Source: Paramagnetospirillum caucaseum (GTDB lineage Bacteria; Pseudomonadota; Alphaproteobacteria; Rhodospirillales; Magnetospirillaceae). Taken from it: 64,000 nt of DNA. The notes under the pieces are model-generated. The model ran no database searches and had not been told where the DNA came from. It was given only the letters and a program-made list of their open reading frames with translations. Each line of letters starts with the position of its first letter. The first letter of the stretch is position 1. Shown here piece by piece: positions 51,240 to 60,658 of this stretch. The DNA is taken from positions 1 to 64,000 of the forward strand of contig NZ_AONQ01000022.1 in assembly GCF_000342045.1 (NCBI RefSeq), written 5' to 3'. The position numbers and the translations under genes are program-made.

Positions 51240-51413
51240 TCAGGCCCCGACGGCCGTCTTGATCTTGGCCACCTGATCGGGAGCGTAGAAGCTGCACACG
51301 CCGCGCTTGGCGGCGGGCTCCAGGCCCAGATCCTTGATGGCCTTCTTCACCTTGCCGTCGGACACGTCCAGCGCCTTGGCGATGTTGCCGGGGCTCAGAT
51401 TCTCGTCAGCCAT
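51240..51413 (-). CDS. Small helix-turn-helix-like protein
   Basis: A 57-residue protein, mostly helical, with the sequence LSPGNIAKALDVSDGKVKKAIKDLGL that looks like a small DNA-binding or recombination-factor fold, followed by CSFYAPDQVAKIKTAV. I cannot assign it. AGGAG nine bases before the ATG supports the shorter start. It sits between the sulfur operon and the envelope cluster. Confidence 0.6.
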   Translation of the reverse strand: MADENLSPGNIAKALDVSDGKVKKAIKDLGLEPAAKRGVCSFYAPDQVAKIKTAVGA

Positions 51414-51456
51414 GGTCGGTTTCTCCTGATGGTCGGTCATGATGGGGCGGGGGCGC

Positions 51457-53409
51457 CTATCTGTAACTGGCGATCTGCGTCTTCAATTCCGGCGGAATCA
51501 TGATGAAGCGCTCCACCCCCATATGCATGGCCTTCTGCAGCTTCCGGATACCCTCGGGGAAGCTCTCCCGGTTTCCCAGCATGACGATGCCGGCGTACCA
51601 CAGGCCGACCGGATCGTCGGCCGGAAGATGGCGGGCGACGAATTCGGAGACCTCGGCCTCCCGTTTTCCGGCAAGCAGGGACGACAGGTAAGGTGCCGCC
51701 AGATCGCTTCGCCGGGGCGCCATCGCCAAGGTACGCACCAGTCCGTCCTTCAGGGGCGAGAGAAGTTCGGCCCTGTGCCCGGCGCTCGCCGCCGGCCATG
51801 ACTGGGCGGCGAGATCGGAGCGGATGATGGTCCCCTCGACAGCCAGGGGAAGGCCGTCCCGCGCCAGGGCCATGGTGTCTGCGGCGCACAGGCGCCGGCG
51901 CATGTGTTCGGCCGCGACGGCGACCTCGTCGGTTGGCGCCTTGCTGCTGATCACGTCGCTCAGATGGTGCCATTGCGTCTGGATCAGCCAGACCGCATGA
52001 ATGCGCGCCTGTCCTGCCAGAAGGGGACGGCAATCGTCGGGGGGAATGGCGGCGAATTCCCGCCGGCCGGCCTCGGCGCGGAGCCATAACGCTGCCGAGG
52101 TGGCGACCAGCAGGACGGCGCCGGCTCCCAGGGCACGGCGCAGCGCTTGCCCATGCCCCGCGCGCCGCCATGACAGGCCGATCAGCCCGACCGCGGCCCC
52201 AAAGGCCGGCACCGAGGTGGGCAATTGGAACCACATGCAGGACAGGACCGCCAGGGCGACGGAAAACCCCGTGGCGGCGGGGCGGAAGCGGCGGGACGCA
52301 CCATGAACCAGCAGGCCGAGAAATGCCGCTACGGCGATGCCGGCCGGCACTCCCGCCGACAGCGTCGCCTCGACCACCTCGTTGTGGGGGTGGAAGTCGT
52401 TGCGGTGGGCAGCATCCCAGAACAGGAACTCGTCGCTGGCTTCCGATTGCAGCGCCACATGGTCCAAGGCCATGGAGCGGGCCAGGGCCACATCGAAGCT
52501 TCCCCAGCCCCGGCCGGTCAGCAGGGCCAGGGGGTCGATCCTCAGTTCCTCGGCGACCACGCGGATCATATTGGCCCGCGAGACCACGGTATCGCGCAAG
52601 GAATGGGGAACGTCGTGCAGGATGCCGTAGCGGCCAAGAACGAAGACGCCAAGGGTCAGCGATACCGCTGCCAGGGGCGGCAATGCCGCCATGGCCCATC
52701 GGCCGAAGGGCTTGCGGTTGGCCCATGCGGCACCGGCGAAACACAGGACACCGGCCAGGAGCGCCAGGTAGGCGCTACGGTTGTCGGACAGGAAGACGAG
52801 CCCGACCAGGCCCAATCCGGCCAGTCCGGCAACGAGTGGCCGGCGCGGCCGCCAGGCCATGATCGCCATCCAGGCGAACAGGGCGTTGAAGGCTCCCGCG
52901 TCGGTAAAGTGCTGCGGGCGCCAGGCCATGGGGGCCCAACGGTTCAGGGCGATCATGACGGCCGCCCCCGCCGCCATGGCCGCCACCAGCAGGGCCTGGG
53001 GGGCTTTGCGGTGCCGCAGGGACGAGGCCCCCATGGCCAGGGCGGCCACGGTGAGGAGCCAGCCGACGCCATGGCCGCTCTGGGGAGTGCCCAGCCAGCT
53101 TCCCGCGGCGGAAACGGCGAAAGGCAGGGCTGCCGCCGACCAGCCGGCCATGGCAAGAAGAACCAGCACGCTGAGCGGCGGCCGGCGCGTCCCGGCGCGG
53201 TTCAGGGCAAGGATCGCCAGCACCAGCCCGGCTAGCCCGGCATTGGCGGCGCTCACCGGTTCGGACTGGAACCAGATGCCGATACCGGCCAGGGGGGCCA
53301 GCGCCAGCAGGAAGGTGAACTGTCCGGCGGCCAGCAGGGCGGCGATGGCCCAGGCCGCCATCTGTCCCTCGGCAAGGGGGGATGGATGGGAGTCGGACGC
53401 CGCGCTCAT
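51457..53409 (-). CDS. O-antigen ligase/polymerase-like membrane protein
   Basis: A 650-residue protein with about ten to twelve membrane helices in the first 420 residues and a soluble C-terminal part. The loop sequence DFHPHNEVVEATLSAGVPAG (about 338-357) matches the HxHN-type motif of the Wzy/WaaL (Wzy_C) superfamily, and SDNRSAYLALLAG (208-220) is the second motif. It would join or ligate O-antigen-like or other glycan units at the periplasmic face. The C-terminal region with many Ala/Arg/Asp is not typical. Its start overlaps the hydrolase stop (TGATG). Confidence 0.82.
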   Translation of the reverse strand: MSAASDSHPSPLAEGQMAAWAIAALLAAGQFTFLLALAPLAGIGIWFQSEPVSAANAGLAGLVLAILALNRAGTRRPPLSVLVLLAMAGWSAAALPFAVSAAGSWLGTPQSGHGVGWLLTVAALAMGASSLRHRKAPQALLVAAMAAGAAVMIALNRWAPMAWRPQHFTDAGAFNALFAWMAIMAWRPRRPLVAGLAGLGLVGLVFLSDNRSAYLALLAGVLCFAGAAWANRKPFGRWAMAALPPLAAVSLTLGVFVLGRYGILHDVPHSLRDTVVSRANMIRVVAEELRIDPLALLTGRGWGSFDVALARSMALDHVALQSEASDEFLFWDAAHRNDFHPHNEVVEATLSAGVPAGIAVAAFLGLLVHGASRRFRPAATGFSVALAVLSCMWFQLPTSVPAFGAAVGLIGLSWRRAGHGQALRRALGAGAVLLVATSAALWLRAEAGRREFAAIPPDDCRPLLAGQARIHAVWLIQTQWHHLSDVISSKAPTDEVAVAAEHMRRRLCAADTMALARDGLPLAVEGTIIRSDLAAQSWPAASAGHRAELLSPLKDGLVRTLAMAPRRSDLAAPYLSSLLAGKREAEVSEFVARHLPADDPVGLWYAGIVMLGNRESFPEGIRKLQKAMHMGVERFIMIPPELKTQIASYR

Positions 53410-54266
53410 CATTCCTCCTTGGCCAGGATCGCCTGCCGCAGCCGGGGGGCCAGGCCGGGCCACACGGTCACATAGCAGCAATGATGGTCGGAATCGACCC
53501 CGAGAACGCCGGCGGCGGCGGCGGCGGGCAGGGCGCGGCGGTAGGAATCCACCACCGAACGGGGCACGACATCGTCCCTCAGCCCCACCACATGCCGCTG
53601 GGGGAGGCGCGCCAGGAGGGGGGCGCAACACTGGACGGGGTCCAGGGACCCGCTCAGGGGGGCCACGTCGTGATGGCGTACCCACGCACCCACGTCGAGG
53701 GGGGCGGCGATGGTGAGCAGGCCCGCCACGTCGGTCCGGCCGGCGGCGACCACCGCCGCCATCACTCCGCCCCCGGAATAGCCGGCCAGCAGCACCCGGC
53801 GGGCCGAGAACAGGATCTTCAGGCGGTCGATGGCGCTGTTGGTCGCGGCGACCGCCGCCGGAGAGAACCTGTCGCTGGTCCAGGCGGCGACCGAGCACAT
53901 GCTGGAGGTCTGGTACTGGCACGGACGGGCCAGATAAGCGACGGCGGACGCCGGATCGGCCACGGCGAGCCGTAATCCGACAGGGTCGCGCGGCGTGGGG
54001 TCGGCGGACGGCACGTAGCGGCTGCGCCACGCCAGCCCGTCGCCTTCGATGTAGATGGTCAGGAGTTCGGTCGGCCGCGGCGGGGCCATATAGGCCTGCA
54101 ACGGGAAGGCGGAATCCGCCAGGACAAGGCCGGTCCATCCTTTTTCCGACGCTATGGCGCGGGCCGAGGACGCGCGGTCGGCGAACGGAGAGCCGGCGCA
54201 GCCGTTCAACAGGAAAAGAATAAGGGCGGCCAAGGTAACCCTGGCCGCCCCATTTCCAGAAAACAT
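53409..54266 (-). CDS. Alpha/beta-hydrolase-type lipoprotein
   Basis: A 285-residue exported protein with a lipobox LLNGC after a short hydrophobic stretch (VTLAALILFLLNGC). The nucleophile elbow GYSGGGVMAAVV is clear, with an acid in GLRDDVVP and a histidine in DSDHHCC later, giving a plausible Ser-Asp-His triad. It would be anchored to the outer or inner membrane. The target is unknown; the context, next to a glycan ligase-like gene and an outer-membrane barrel, suggests envelope modification. Confidence 0.75.
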   Translation of the reverse strand: MFSGNGAARVTLAALILFLLNGCAGSPFADRASSARAIASEKGWTGLVLADSAFPLQAYMAPPRPTELLTIYIEGDGLAWRSRYVPSADPTPRDPVGLRLAVADPASAVAYLARPCQYQTSSMCSVAAWTSDRFSPAAVAATNSAIDRLKILFSARRVLLAGYSGGGVMAAVVAAGRTDVAGLLTIAAPLDVGAWVRHHDVAPLSGSLDPVQCCAPLLARLPQRHVVGLRDDVVPRSVVDSYRRALPAAAAAGVLGVDSDHHCCYVTVWPGLAPRLRQAILAKEE

Positions 54267-54273
54267 GGTGGGA

Positions 54274-55311
54274 TTAGAAGTCGAACCGGATGTTCGTCAC
54301 CACGTTGATCTGCCGGAGGTTGGAGTCGCCCAGCGGGGTCGAAACCTCGATGGTGCCGACAGCCAGTTCGCCGATATACAGCAAGGTGCCGGCCTGCGCC
54401 AGGAAGTCGGCCTTGTCGTCGGCGTCGCCCAGCCACTTGCGGCCGGTGCCGCCGACGTAGGGCTCGATGAAGCCGAGGTTGTAGCCGACCTTGCCGCCCA
54501 GGTTCACGGAGCCGAGCTTGGTGCTCAGGGCGGAGGTGGCGACGCCGTTGCTCTCGTTGAAGGCGTTCTTGCTCTCATTCGCCCACAGGCCGCCGAACTT
54601 GGCGGAGAAGCGCCAGGCATCCTCGCTCCACACGCCATTCAGGTTGGCGGCGGCGAACCAGCGATCGGCGTCGGTCTTGCCGGTGATCTTGGTGGCGACC
54701 AGGGGGTCGAGGCGGTCGATGGTGTAATTGAGCCCGGAATAGCCGCCGCTCACATCGACGCTGTAGTTCTTGGTGAACTTGTAGAGAGCGTACGGGGCGA
54801 TGGTCCAACCGGAGGCATTCAGGTTGCCGTTGTTGAAGGTCGTCTTCAACTGGGTGTCTTCGTAACCGGCGGCCAGACCGACCATCAGAGCATCCGTGAA
54901 CTTGTAGTCCACGCCGCCCATGCCGGTCCACACGGTACCGTTGAATTCAGAGCCGGTCTTGTTGTACTGGATGTTGGAGTATCCGCCATTCAGCCACACG
55001 CCGACGCCGAGATCCTTCGAGCCGCCGGAAAGGCCGCCACGGAACGGACCACTGGCCGTCTTGGGAGAAGCGCCGGTGAAGCTGCCGATGCGCTGGGCGA
55101 TCAGGCCCGCAGTCTGGGTGGAGGTGGCCTTCAGCGTCTCAACCGCGGTAACCTGGGTCGAGGACTTGTTGGTGTTGGACGAGCACTGGCTGTAGGTGGT
55201 GCTGTAGCCGCTGGCGGTACAAGCCTGCAGGGCGCCGCCGGCGAAAGCGCCGGAGCTTCCCAGAACAAAAGCACCCGCCGCCGCGGCTATCCCAAGAATC
55301 CGGAAACGCAT
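54274..55311 (-). CDS. Outer-membrane beta-barrel protein (autotransporter-like barrel)
   Basis: A 345-residue exported protein with a signal peptide ending GAFAGG and a final phenylalanine (VVTNIRFDF) as expected for BamA-dependent barrels. The sequence consists of alternating hydrophobic strands (GVGVWLNGGYSNIQYN, VGYNLGFIEPYVGGT and others) typical of a 12-strand autotransporter-type barrel. A Ser/Thr-rich region (30-75) comes before the barrel. It is weaker in G+C at the 5' part than the neighbours. It is preceded by a leader with AT-rich sequence (CAAAATATACATCAAATT). Confidence 0.8.
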   Translation of the reverse strand: MRFRILGIAAAAGAFVLGSSGAFAGGALQACTASGYSTTYSQCSSNTNKSSTQVTAVETLKATSTQTAGLIAQRIGSFTGASPKTASGPFRGGLSGGSKDLGVGVWLNGGYSNIQYNKTGSEFNGTVWTGMGGVDYKFTDALMVGLAAGYEDTQLKTTFNNGNLNASGWTIAPYALYKFTKNYSVDVSGGYSGLNYTIDRLDPLVATKITGKTDADRWFAAANLNGVWSEDAWRFSAKFGGLWANESKNAFNESNGVATSALSTKLGSVNLGGKVGYNLGFIEPYVGGTGRKWLGDADDKADFLAQAGTLLYIGELAVGTIEVSTPLGDSNLRQINVVTNIRFDF

Positions 55312-55396
55312 GTGAGGACCCCCTGCAAAATATACATCAAATTGTCTAGGGTTTGGGTATCATGGCGAGACACCCCATTCAACCAGTATCGACACG

Positions 55397-56313
55397 ATGA
55401 TATCGCATTCTTGCCACTGTTGCGTTTCCGCAACACCGGAGGCGGGTTCGTCGGAGCGCCGGCTTTCCCGCCGCGGCTTTCTTGCCTTTGGGCTGGCGGC
55501 GGCCGTTTGGCCGGCGGCGGGCGTCGGGATGGAGCGCTCCGCTCTCGTCCCGTTGCCGCGCCCCGTCCTCTATGACGGTTCCGCCTCGGCTTTCCTGGCC
55601 TGGGGCAGGTCGCCCTTTGTCAACGATCTGATGGTTTCGCCATCCTATGGCGGAATGCAGACCTTCGTTCTGCGGTCTCCCGGTGGCGGGGCGCCCCGGC
55701 CGGAGGAACGGGCGGCGCAGGCTAGGCTGGAAGGCCAGGCGGCGAAGATCGTCGCCAATGGAAGCGAGGTCATTCCCCGGTTGCTGGGCCTCGTGCATGA
55801 GGCGCACCTCCGTCACCAGGCCGCGCCGCAGAGCGCGCCGGTCGAGAGGGCCGAGGACGCGCTGTTGAATCTCGCCTCCCGCGCCACGGCGTGCGGCGAT
55901 GTGGCCACGGCATTGTCGGTGCTTCTCAACCGGGCCGGCATCCGCACGCGCATCCTGATGCTGGCGCGCGAGTCCGATGGGTTGGGACGGGCCGATCATG
56001 TGACCCTGGAGGCATTTTCCCCGGAAGCCGGCCGGTGGCTGCTGCTGGAGGGATTGTTGGGCGGGGGGCCGGGAAAGGGGGGGGGCTGTCGCGCCACCCC
56101 ACCTCGGGATTCCTCCAACTGGCCGGTAACCCGGCGGCCATGGCCGCCTTGAACGGCGCCCATGGGCAGGTCTATTACACCGAACGGACCGGATTTGCCG
56201 TGATTCTGCCGGACCCGGACTATTCCCGCCCGGTCGAGATTTTTTGGGCTCCGACCAGCGAAGCGGCAAGGCGCTTCATGGTTTTGCGTTTTGCGCGGGG
56301 ACTGGCCGAATAG
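55397..56313 (+). CDS. Tat-exported transglutaminase-like protein, apparent frameshift
   Basis: A protein of about 305 residues once corrected. A twin-arginine signal (LSRRGFLAFGLAAAVWPAAG) is readable after a cysteine-rich start. The central part matches the transglutaminase-like fold: ATACGDVATALSVLLNRAGIRTRI supplies the cysteine, and RADHVTLEAFSPEAGRW the histidine and third residue. A run of nine G at 56077-56085 breaks the frame; seven or ten would restore it and give the end SRPVEIFWAPTSEAARRFMVLRFARGLAE at 56313. I take this as a sequencing error. Start at 55397 follows no strong ribosome site. Confidence 0.7.
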
Positions 56314-56379
56314 CCTCTTTGATCGCTGTCGAATGTGTCATGCTCGACGTTCTCTCCTCACATGGACAGGAGGATGGCC

Positions 56380-56634
56380 ATGCGGGCCGTTCTGGCAATC
56401 ACTTCGCTTCTGATGGCTTGGCCTGCCCTGGCCCAGACCCCGATGGGCAACGTCAGCCAGACGATCACCGAGAACGCCGTCCGGTCGACGGGCGATTCGA
56501 TCGGCAAGGCGACCGCTCCCAACGCGCAGAAGGCCGAGGACGCCAAGGCCGCCGGGACGGCCGTCAAACAGACGACAGACCCTGACGGGCGACCGCCGAC
56601 GGTTGCGCCATCGGCGCCATCGGTGAATAAGTAA
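56380..56634 (+). CDS. Small exported protein, 84 residues
   Basis: A short protein with a signal peptide (RAVLAITSLLMAWPALAQ) and a mature part rich in Ala, Lys, Thr and Asn (TPMGNVSQTITENAVRSTGDSIGKATAPN). ACAGGAGG six bases before the ATG at 56380 supports this start. No family is recognised. Its start region resembles that of the Arg/Asp-repeat protein at 16319 in style (secreted, low complexity), nothing more. Confidence 0.6.
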   Translation: MRAVLAITSLLMAWPALAQTPMGNVSQTITENAVRSTGDSIGKATAPNAQKAEDAKAAGTAVKQTTDPDGRPPTVAPSAPSVNK

Positions 56635-56661
56635 ACAGGCCAGCCTTTGAGCTGACCGGCA

Positions 56662-58653
56662 TCACACGTCCAGGTCCGTGGCGAACTTGGCCCGTTCCTG
56701 GATGAACTGGAACCTGAGTTCCGGCTTCCTGCCCATCAGGCTTTCCACCAGGCGGGCGACGTCCTTGGCCTCCTCGTGGTCCTCCTCGGTGCGGCCCGAG
56801 GGGATGGTGACCCGCAGAAGCGTGCGTTTGGCGGGGTCCATGGTGGTTTCCTTCAACTGGGCGGGCGGCATTTCGCCCAAGCCCTTGAAGCGGCTGATCT
56901 CGACATTCTTCTTGCCGGCGAACAGGGTGCGCAGCAACTCTTCCTTGTGGGCGTCGTCGCGGCCATAGATGACGGTCTGGCCGTGGGCCAGGCGATACAA
57001 GGGCGGCAGGGCGAGATAGAGGTGGCCGTTCCTGATCAGGTCGGGCATTTCCTGGTAGAAGAAGGTCATCAGCAGCGAGGCGATGTGGGCGCCGTCCACG
57101 TCGGCGTCGGTCATGATGATGATCTTCTCGTAGCGCAGCTTCTCGTCGTCGTAATTGTCACGCGCGCCGCAGCCCAGGGCCTCCATCAGGTCCTTCAGTT
57201 CCTGGTTCTGGCGCAGCTTGTCGGTGGACGCCGAGGCGACGTTGAGGATCTTGCCGCGCAGCGGCAGGATGGCCTGGGTCTCGCGGTTGCGGCCCGACTT
57301 GGCCGAGCCGCCGGCCGAATCGCCCTCCACCAGGAACAGCTCGGTGCCGACGTTGACCGAACGCGAGCAATCGGCCAGCTTGCCGGGCAGGCGCAGGCGC
57401 TTGGTGGGCGTCTTGCGGTTCATCTCCTTAGCCTGACGGCGGCGCGCCCGGTCCTCGGCCCGTTCGATCAGGCGGGTGAGCAGGGCGCCGGATGAGGCCT
57501 TGTCGCCCGACAGCCAGTGGTCGAAATGGTCCTTGACCGCGTTCTCCACCAGACGGGTGGCCTCGGCGCTGGCCAGTTTTTCCTTGGTCTGGCCCTGGAA
57601 TTGCGGGTCGCGGATGAACAGGCTGACCATGACGCAGGCGCCGACCATCACGTCCTCGGCGGTGATCTGCCCGGCCTTCTTGTTGCCGGCCATCTCGCCG
57701 TAGGAGCGCAGGCCCTTGGTCAGGGCGTTCCTGAAGCCCGCCTCGTGGGTGCCGCCCTCGGGCGTGGGGACCGTGTTGCAATAGGTGTTGGTGAAGCCTT
57801 CCTCGTCGTCGTCGGGCCAGGCCACCGCCCATTCGACCTGTCCCATGTCGTCGGCCAGCGGCGCGATGCCGCTGAACATGTCCTTGGTGACCAGCGGGCG
57901 GTCCTTCAGCACCGCCTTGAGGAAATCGGTGAGGCCGCCGGGAAAGTGCAGGGTGTCCTCGACCGGGATTTCGTCGCCGTCCTTGATCAGCAGCGGGTCG
58001 CATTTCCAGCGGATCTGCACGCCGCGGAACAGATAGGCCTTGGAGCGGGCCATGCGGTAGAGCGGGCCGGGGCGCAGATGGGCGCGTTCGCCGAAGATCT
58101 GCGGGTCGGGATGGAAGATGACCGTGGTGCCGCGCCGGTTCTGCACCGGTCCCACCTTCTCCAGCGGCCCCAGCGGCAATCCGCGCGAGAAGCGCTGGCT
58201 CCACAGCACCCGGTCGCGGGCCACCTCGACGGTCAGCGCGTCGGAGAGCGCATTGACCACCGAGACGCCGACGCCGTGCAGGCCGCCCGACACCTTGTAG
58301 GCGTCGCCGCCGAACTTGCCGCCCGAGTGCAGCGTGGTGAGAATCACCTCGAGAGCGCTCTTGTCGGGGTATTTGGGATGGGGGTCGACGGGAATGCCGC
58401 GGCCGTTGTCGCGCACCGTGCAGGTGCCGTCCACCGCCAGCTCCAGCTCGATCCAGCCGGCATGCCCGGCCACAGCCTCATCCATGGCATTGTCCAGGAC
58501 CTCGGCCACCAGATGGTGCAGCGCGCGGTCGTCCGTGCCGCCGATATACATGCCGGGGCGGCGGCGGACGGGCTCTAACCCCTCAAGGACCTCGATGTCC
58601 TTGGCGGAGTATTCGGTCGCCTTGGGGGCGAGTTGCTGGAACAGGTCGGACAT
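56662..58653 (-). CDS. parE: DNA topoisomerase IV subunit B
   Basis: A 663-residue GHKL ATPase that with ParC separates daughter chromosomes. The ATP site is readable (VLDNAMDEAVAG, DNGRGIPVDPHPKY, KVSGGLHGVGVSVVNALS), followed by the toprim motifs EGDSAGGSA and DADVDGAHIASLL. The C-terminal end MGRKPELRFQFIQERAKFATDLDV is the usual ParE ending and separates it from GyrB. The start 58653 is chosen from MSDLFQQLAPKATEY; 58662 is the alternative. It converges on the small exported gene with a 27-base gap. Confidence 0.94.
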   Translation of the reverse strand: MSDLFQQLAPKATEYSAKDIEVLEGLEPVRRRPGMYIGGTDDRALHHLVAEVLDNAMDEAVAGHAGWIELELAVDGTCTVRDNGRGIPVDPHPKYPDKSALEVILTTLHSGGKFGGDAYKVSGGLHGVGVSVVNALSDALTVEVARDRVLWSQRFSRGLPLGPLEKVGPVQNRRGTTVIFHPDPQIFGERAHLRPGPLYRMARSKAYLFRGVQIRWKCDPLLIKDGDEIPVEDTLHFPGGLTDFLKAVLKDRPLVTKDMFSGIAPLADDMGQVEWAVAWPDDDEEGFTNTYCNTVPTPEGGTHEAGFRNALTKGLRSYGEMAGNKKAGQITAEDVMVGACVMVSLFIRDPQFQGQTKEKLASAEATRLVENAVKDHFDHWLSGDKASSGALLTRLIERAEDRARRRQAKEMNRKTPTKRLRLPGKLADCSRSVNVGTELFLVEGDSAGGSAKSGRNRETQAILPLRGKILNVASASTDKLRQNQELKDLMEALGCGARDNYDDEKLRYEKIIIMTDADVDGAHIASLLMTFFYQEMPDLIRNGHLYLALPPLYRLAHGQTVIYGRDDAHKEELLRTLFAGKKNVEISRFKGLGEMPPAQLKETTMDPAKRTLLRVTIPSGRTEEDHEEAKDVARLVESLMGRKPELRFQFIQERAKFATDLDV

Positions 58654-58746
58654 GGCTGGCATTATAGAAATGCGTGCCCGATGCGCAAGCGCATGCTGTA
58701 GCGTCATCGGAGTTAACCACAAGATATTGTAAGATCGGGACATTCC

Positions 58747-59151
58747 ATGAGCGAGAGCATCGAAATCAGCGGCGCACCGCGCGGCCGCCTCTCCACCCGG
58801 GCCATCGCCATGCCCGCCGACACCAACCCGTTCGGCCATGTGTTCGGCGGCTGGCTGATGAGCCAGATGGATCTGGCGGGCGGGACTCATTCCTATCGCC
58901 GGGCGCGGGGCCACACCCCAACCGTGGCGGTGGAAGGCATGGAGTTCCACCAGCCGGTCTATGTGGGCGACGAGGTCAGCTGCTACACCGAGGTCATCCG
59001 GGTGGGACGGACCTCCATCTCCATCCGGGTGGAGGCCTGGGTGCGCCGCCACGGCGGTTCCGACGCCCTGGTCAGGGTGACCAGCGCCGTATTCACCTAT
59101 GTGGCGGTGGACGACAAGGGCAAGAAGCGGCCGGTTCCGCCCGAGGAATAA
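58747..59151 (+). CDS. YciA-type acyl-CoA thioesterase
   Basis: A 134-residue hotdog-fold thioesterase that hydrolyses acyl-CoA. The family core ADTNPFGHVFGGWLMSQMDLAGG, with the catalytic aspartate near the end of the helix, and VEGMEFHQPVYVGDEVSCYTEV are complete. It lies alone between parE (divergent) and a terminator. Its substrate range cannot be read from the sequence. Confidence 0.88.
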   Translation: MSESIEISGAPRGRLSTRAIAMPADTNPFGHVFGGWLMSQMDLAGGTHSYRRARGHTPTVAVEGMEFHQPVYVGDEVSCYTEVIRVGRTSISIRVEAWVRRHGGSDALVRVTSAVFTYVAVDDKGKKRPVPPEE

Positions 59152-59162
59152 GCCAACAAAAA

Positions 59163-59188
59163 GAAAGGGCCCCGGAAGGGGCCCTTTC
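59163..59188. terminator. Bidirectional terminator after the thioesterase gene
   Basis: GAAAGGGCCCC and GGGGCCCTTTC form an 11-base stem with a GGAA tetraloop. The A and T ends on both sides fit intrinsic termination for both convergent genes. Confidence 0.8.
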
Positions 59189-59208
59189 CACGGAAACCGT
59201 CGGAAGGC

Positions 59209-59421
59209 TTACTTCTTGGCCGCCGGCTTGTTCCAGGGGCAGTTTTCCTTCTTGGCGCGCGGCTCGCCCAGGTTGCCCTTGGTGTCGGCCTCCTGATAGA
59301 AGGCCACCGAACCGTCGGGCATGCACACCGGATCGGTGAAGCCGCCGAAGGGCTCCCAGCGGCCCGGGCCACAGCCGGCCAGCAGCATCACGGTGCCCAT
59401 GGCGAGAATAATCTTCTTCAT
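59209..59421 (-). CDS. Small lipoprotein, 70 residues
   Basis: A signal with the lipobox LLAGC (MKKIILAMGTVMLLAGCGPG) followed by about 50 residues, including GFTDPVCMPDGSVAFYQEAD and a Lys-rich end. The function is unknown. Two further cysteines (VCMPDG, NCPWN) may form a disulfide. A strong GGAGA-type site precedes the start. It shares its terminator with the thioesterase gene. Confidence 0.7.
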   Translation of the reverse strand: MKKIILAMGTVMLLAGCGPGRWEPFGGFTDPVCMPDGSVAFYQEADTKGNLGEPRAKKENCPWNKPAAKK

Positions 59422-59494
59422 AATCCCAATCTCCTCTCATGCGACAAAAGACCTAGGCAGACGATACAAGCGGTTGGGAACGGAGTCCATCCGT

Positions 59495-60658
59495 CTAAAA
59501 CGCTTCCACACTCTGGTGGCCGGCGAAATCCGCATCGATCACCGCCACCCGCTCCGACGCCATTCCGTTGTAGCGGGCCGCCATCTCGCGGCCATAGGCG
59601 CCGATCAGGTTGAACTCCACGTAGTCGCCCTCTGCCGCGTTCTCGGGCAGGTCCAGCGGCCAGGGCAGCTTGTCGTTGCCGTCGCAGGTGGGGCCGAAGG
59701 CGGTGAAGCTGCCCGCCGGGCCGGCCTTCAGGCGGCCCTGGGAATCCAGCAGGCGGAAGGGCAGGGACAGTTGGTCCTTGCCCCAATAGGTTTCGGTCAG
59801 CCCGCCGAAGATACCGTCGTTGAGATAGACCGCATCCGGCTTCCTGAGATTGATCCGGGCCAGCAGCGAGCCGCCCTCGGCCATCAGGGCACGGCCCGGC
59901 TCGCAAGCCAAACGGATGCCGCGCGGCGCGGTCAGCTCCCGGTGCGCTTGCGCGATCGCCTCGAAATAGGCCGGCAGCGGCGGTGCCCGGGTCAGGCGGT
60001 AATAGGCGGGAAAGCCGCCGCCGATATCCATCCAGTCGATACCGATGCCACTGCGGTCGATGGATCGGCAGGCCAGTTCCAGCCCCAGGCGGAAGGCCTG
60101 CGGGTCCAGGCATTGCGAGCCCACGTGGAAGGTCGCGGTGGGCTTCAGGCCCATGCCGGCCGCCCGGCGCAGCACCGCTTCGAAGATTTCCGGCGGCGCC
60201 CCGAACTTGGTGGACAGGTCGTAGACGGCGCCCGAGCCCTTGGGAATGGCAAGGCGCACCACCGGCCGCATGTTTCCGTCGGTCAGCCCCGCCACCTTCT
60301 CCAGTTCGGCGAGGCAATCCACCGCGAAGAAGCGCACGCCCGATCGCCAGGCCAGGCCGATCTGCCCCGGCGTCTTGGCCGGGTGGTGATAGAACATCAC
60401 GCCCTCCGGCACGCATTGCGCCACCCGCTCGATCTCCATGGGCGACGCCACGTCGAAATGGCGGATGCCGGCCCGGCGCATGGTTTCCAGCACCAGGGGG
60501 TGGGCGTTGCACTTGACGGCGTAAAGGGTGTCGCCGGGAAAGCCCGCCACGAACGCCCGCGCCATGGCCTCGATGCGGCGGGGGCGCAGCAGGTGGACGG
60601 GAATCTCCGGCCGCTCGGCCTGGATGAAGGCGGCGACCGACGGGTATGAACCCGTCAC
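59495..60658 (-). CDS. Ornithine/lysine/diaminopimelate-type PLP decarboxylase
   Basis: A 387-residue fold-type III PLP decarboxylase. The pyridoxal lysine is in DTLYAVKCNAHPLVL (K49); FHVGSQCLD and GIDWMDIGGGFPAYY are the phosphate-binding and glycine-rich motifs; the active-site cysteine of the partner chain is GPTCDG. It is probably an ornithine/lysine or carboxynorspermidine-type enzyme for polyamine synthesis, although other family members share these motifs. The GTG start overlaps the SET gene stop as GTGA, an unusual partnership. Confidence 0.86.
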   Translation of the reverse strand: MTGSYPSVAAFIQAERPEIPVHLLRPRRIEAMARAFVAGFPGDTLYAVKCNAHPLVLETMRRAGIRHFDVASPMEIERVAQCVPEGVMFYHHPAKTPGQIGLAWRSGVRFFAVDCLAELEKVAGLTDGNMRPVVRLAIPKGSGAVYDLSTKFGAPPEIFEAVLRRAAGMGLKPTATFHVGSQCLDPQAFRLGLELACRSIDRSGIGIDWMDIGGGFPAYYRLTRAPPLPAYFEAIAQAHRELTAPRGIRLACEPGRALMAEGGSLLARINLRKPDAVYLNDGIFGGLTETYWGKDQLSLPFRLLDSQGRLKAGPAGSFTAFGPTCDGNDKLPWPLDLPENAAEGDYVEFNLIGAYGREMAARYNGMASERVAVIDADFAGHQSVEAF

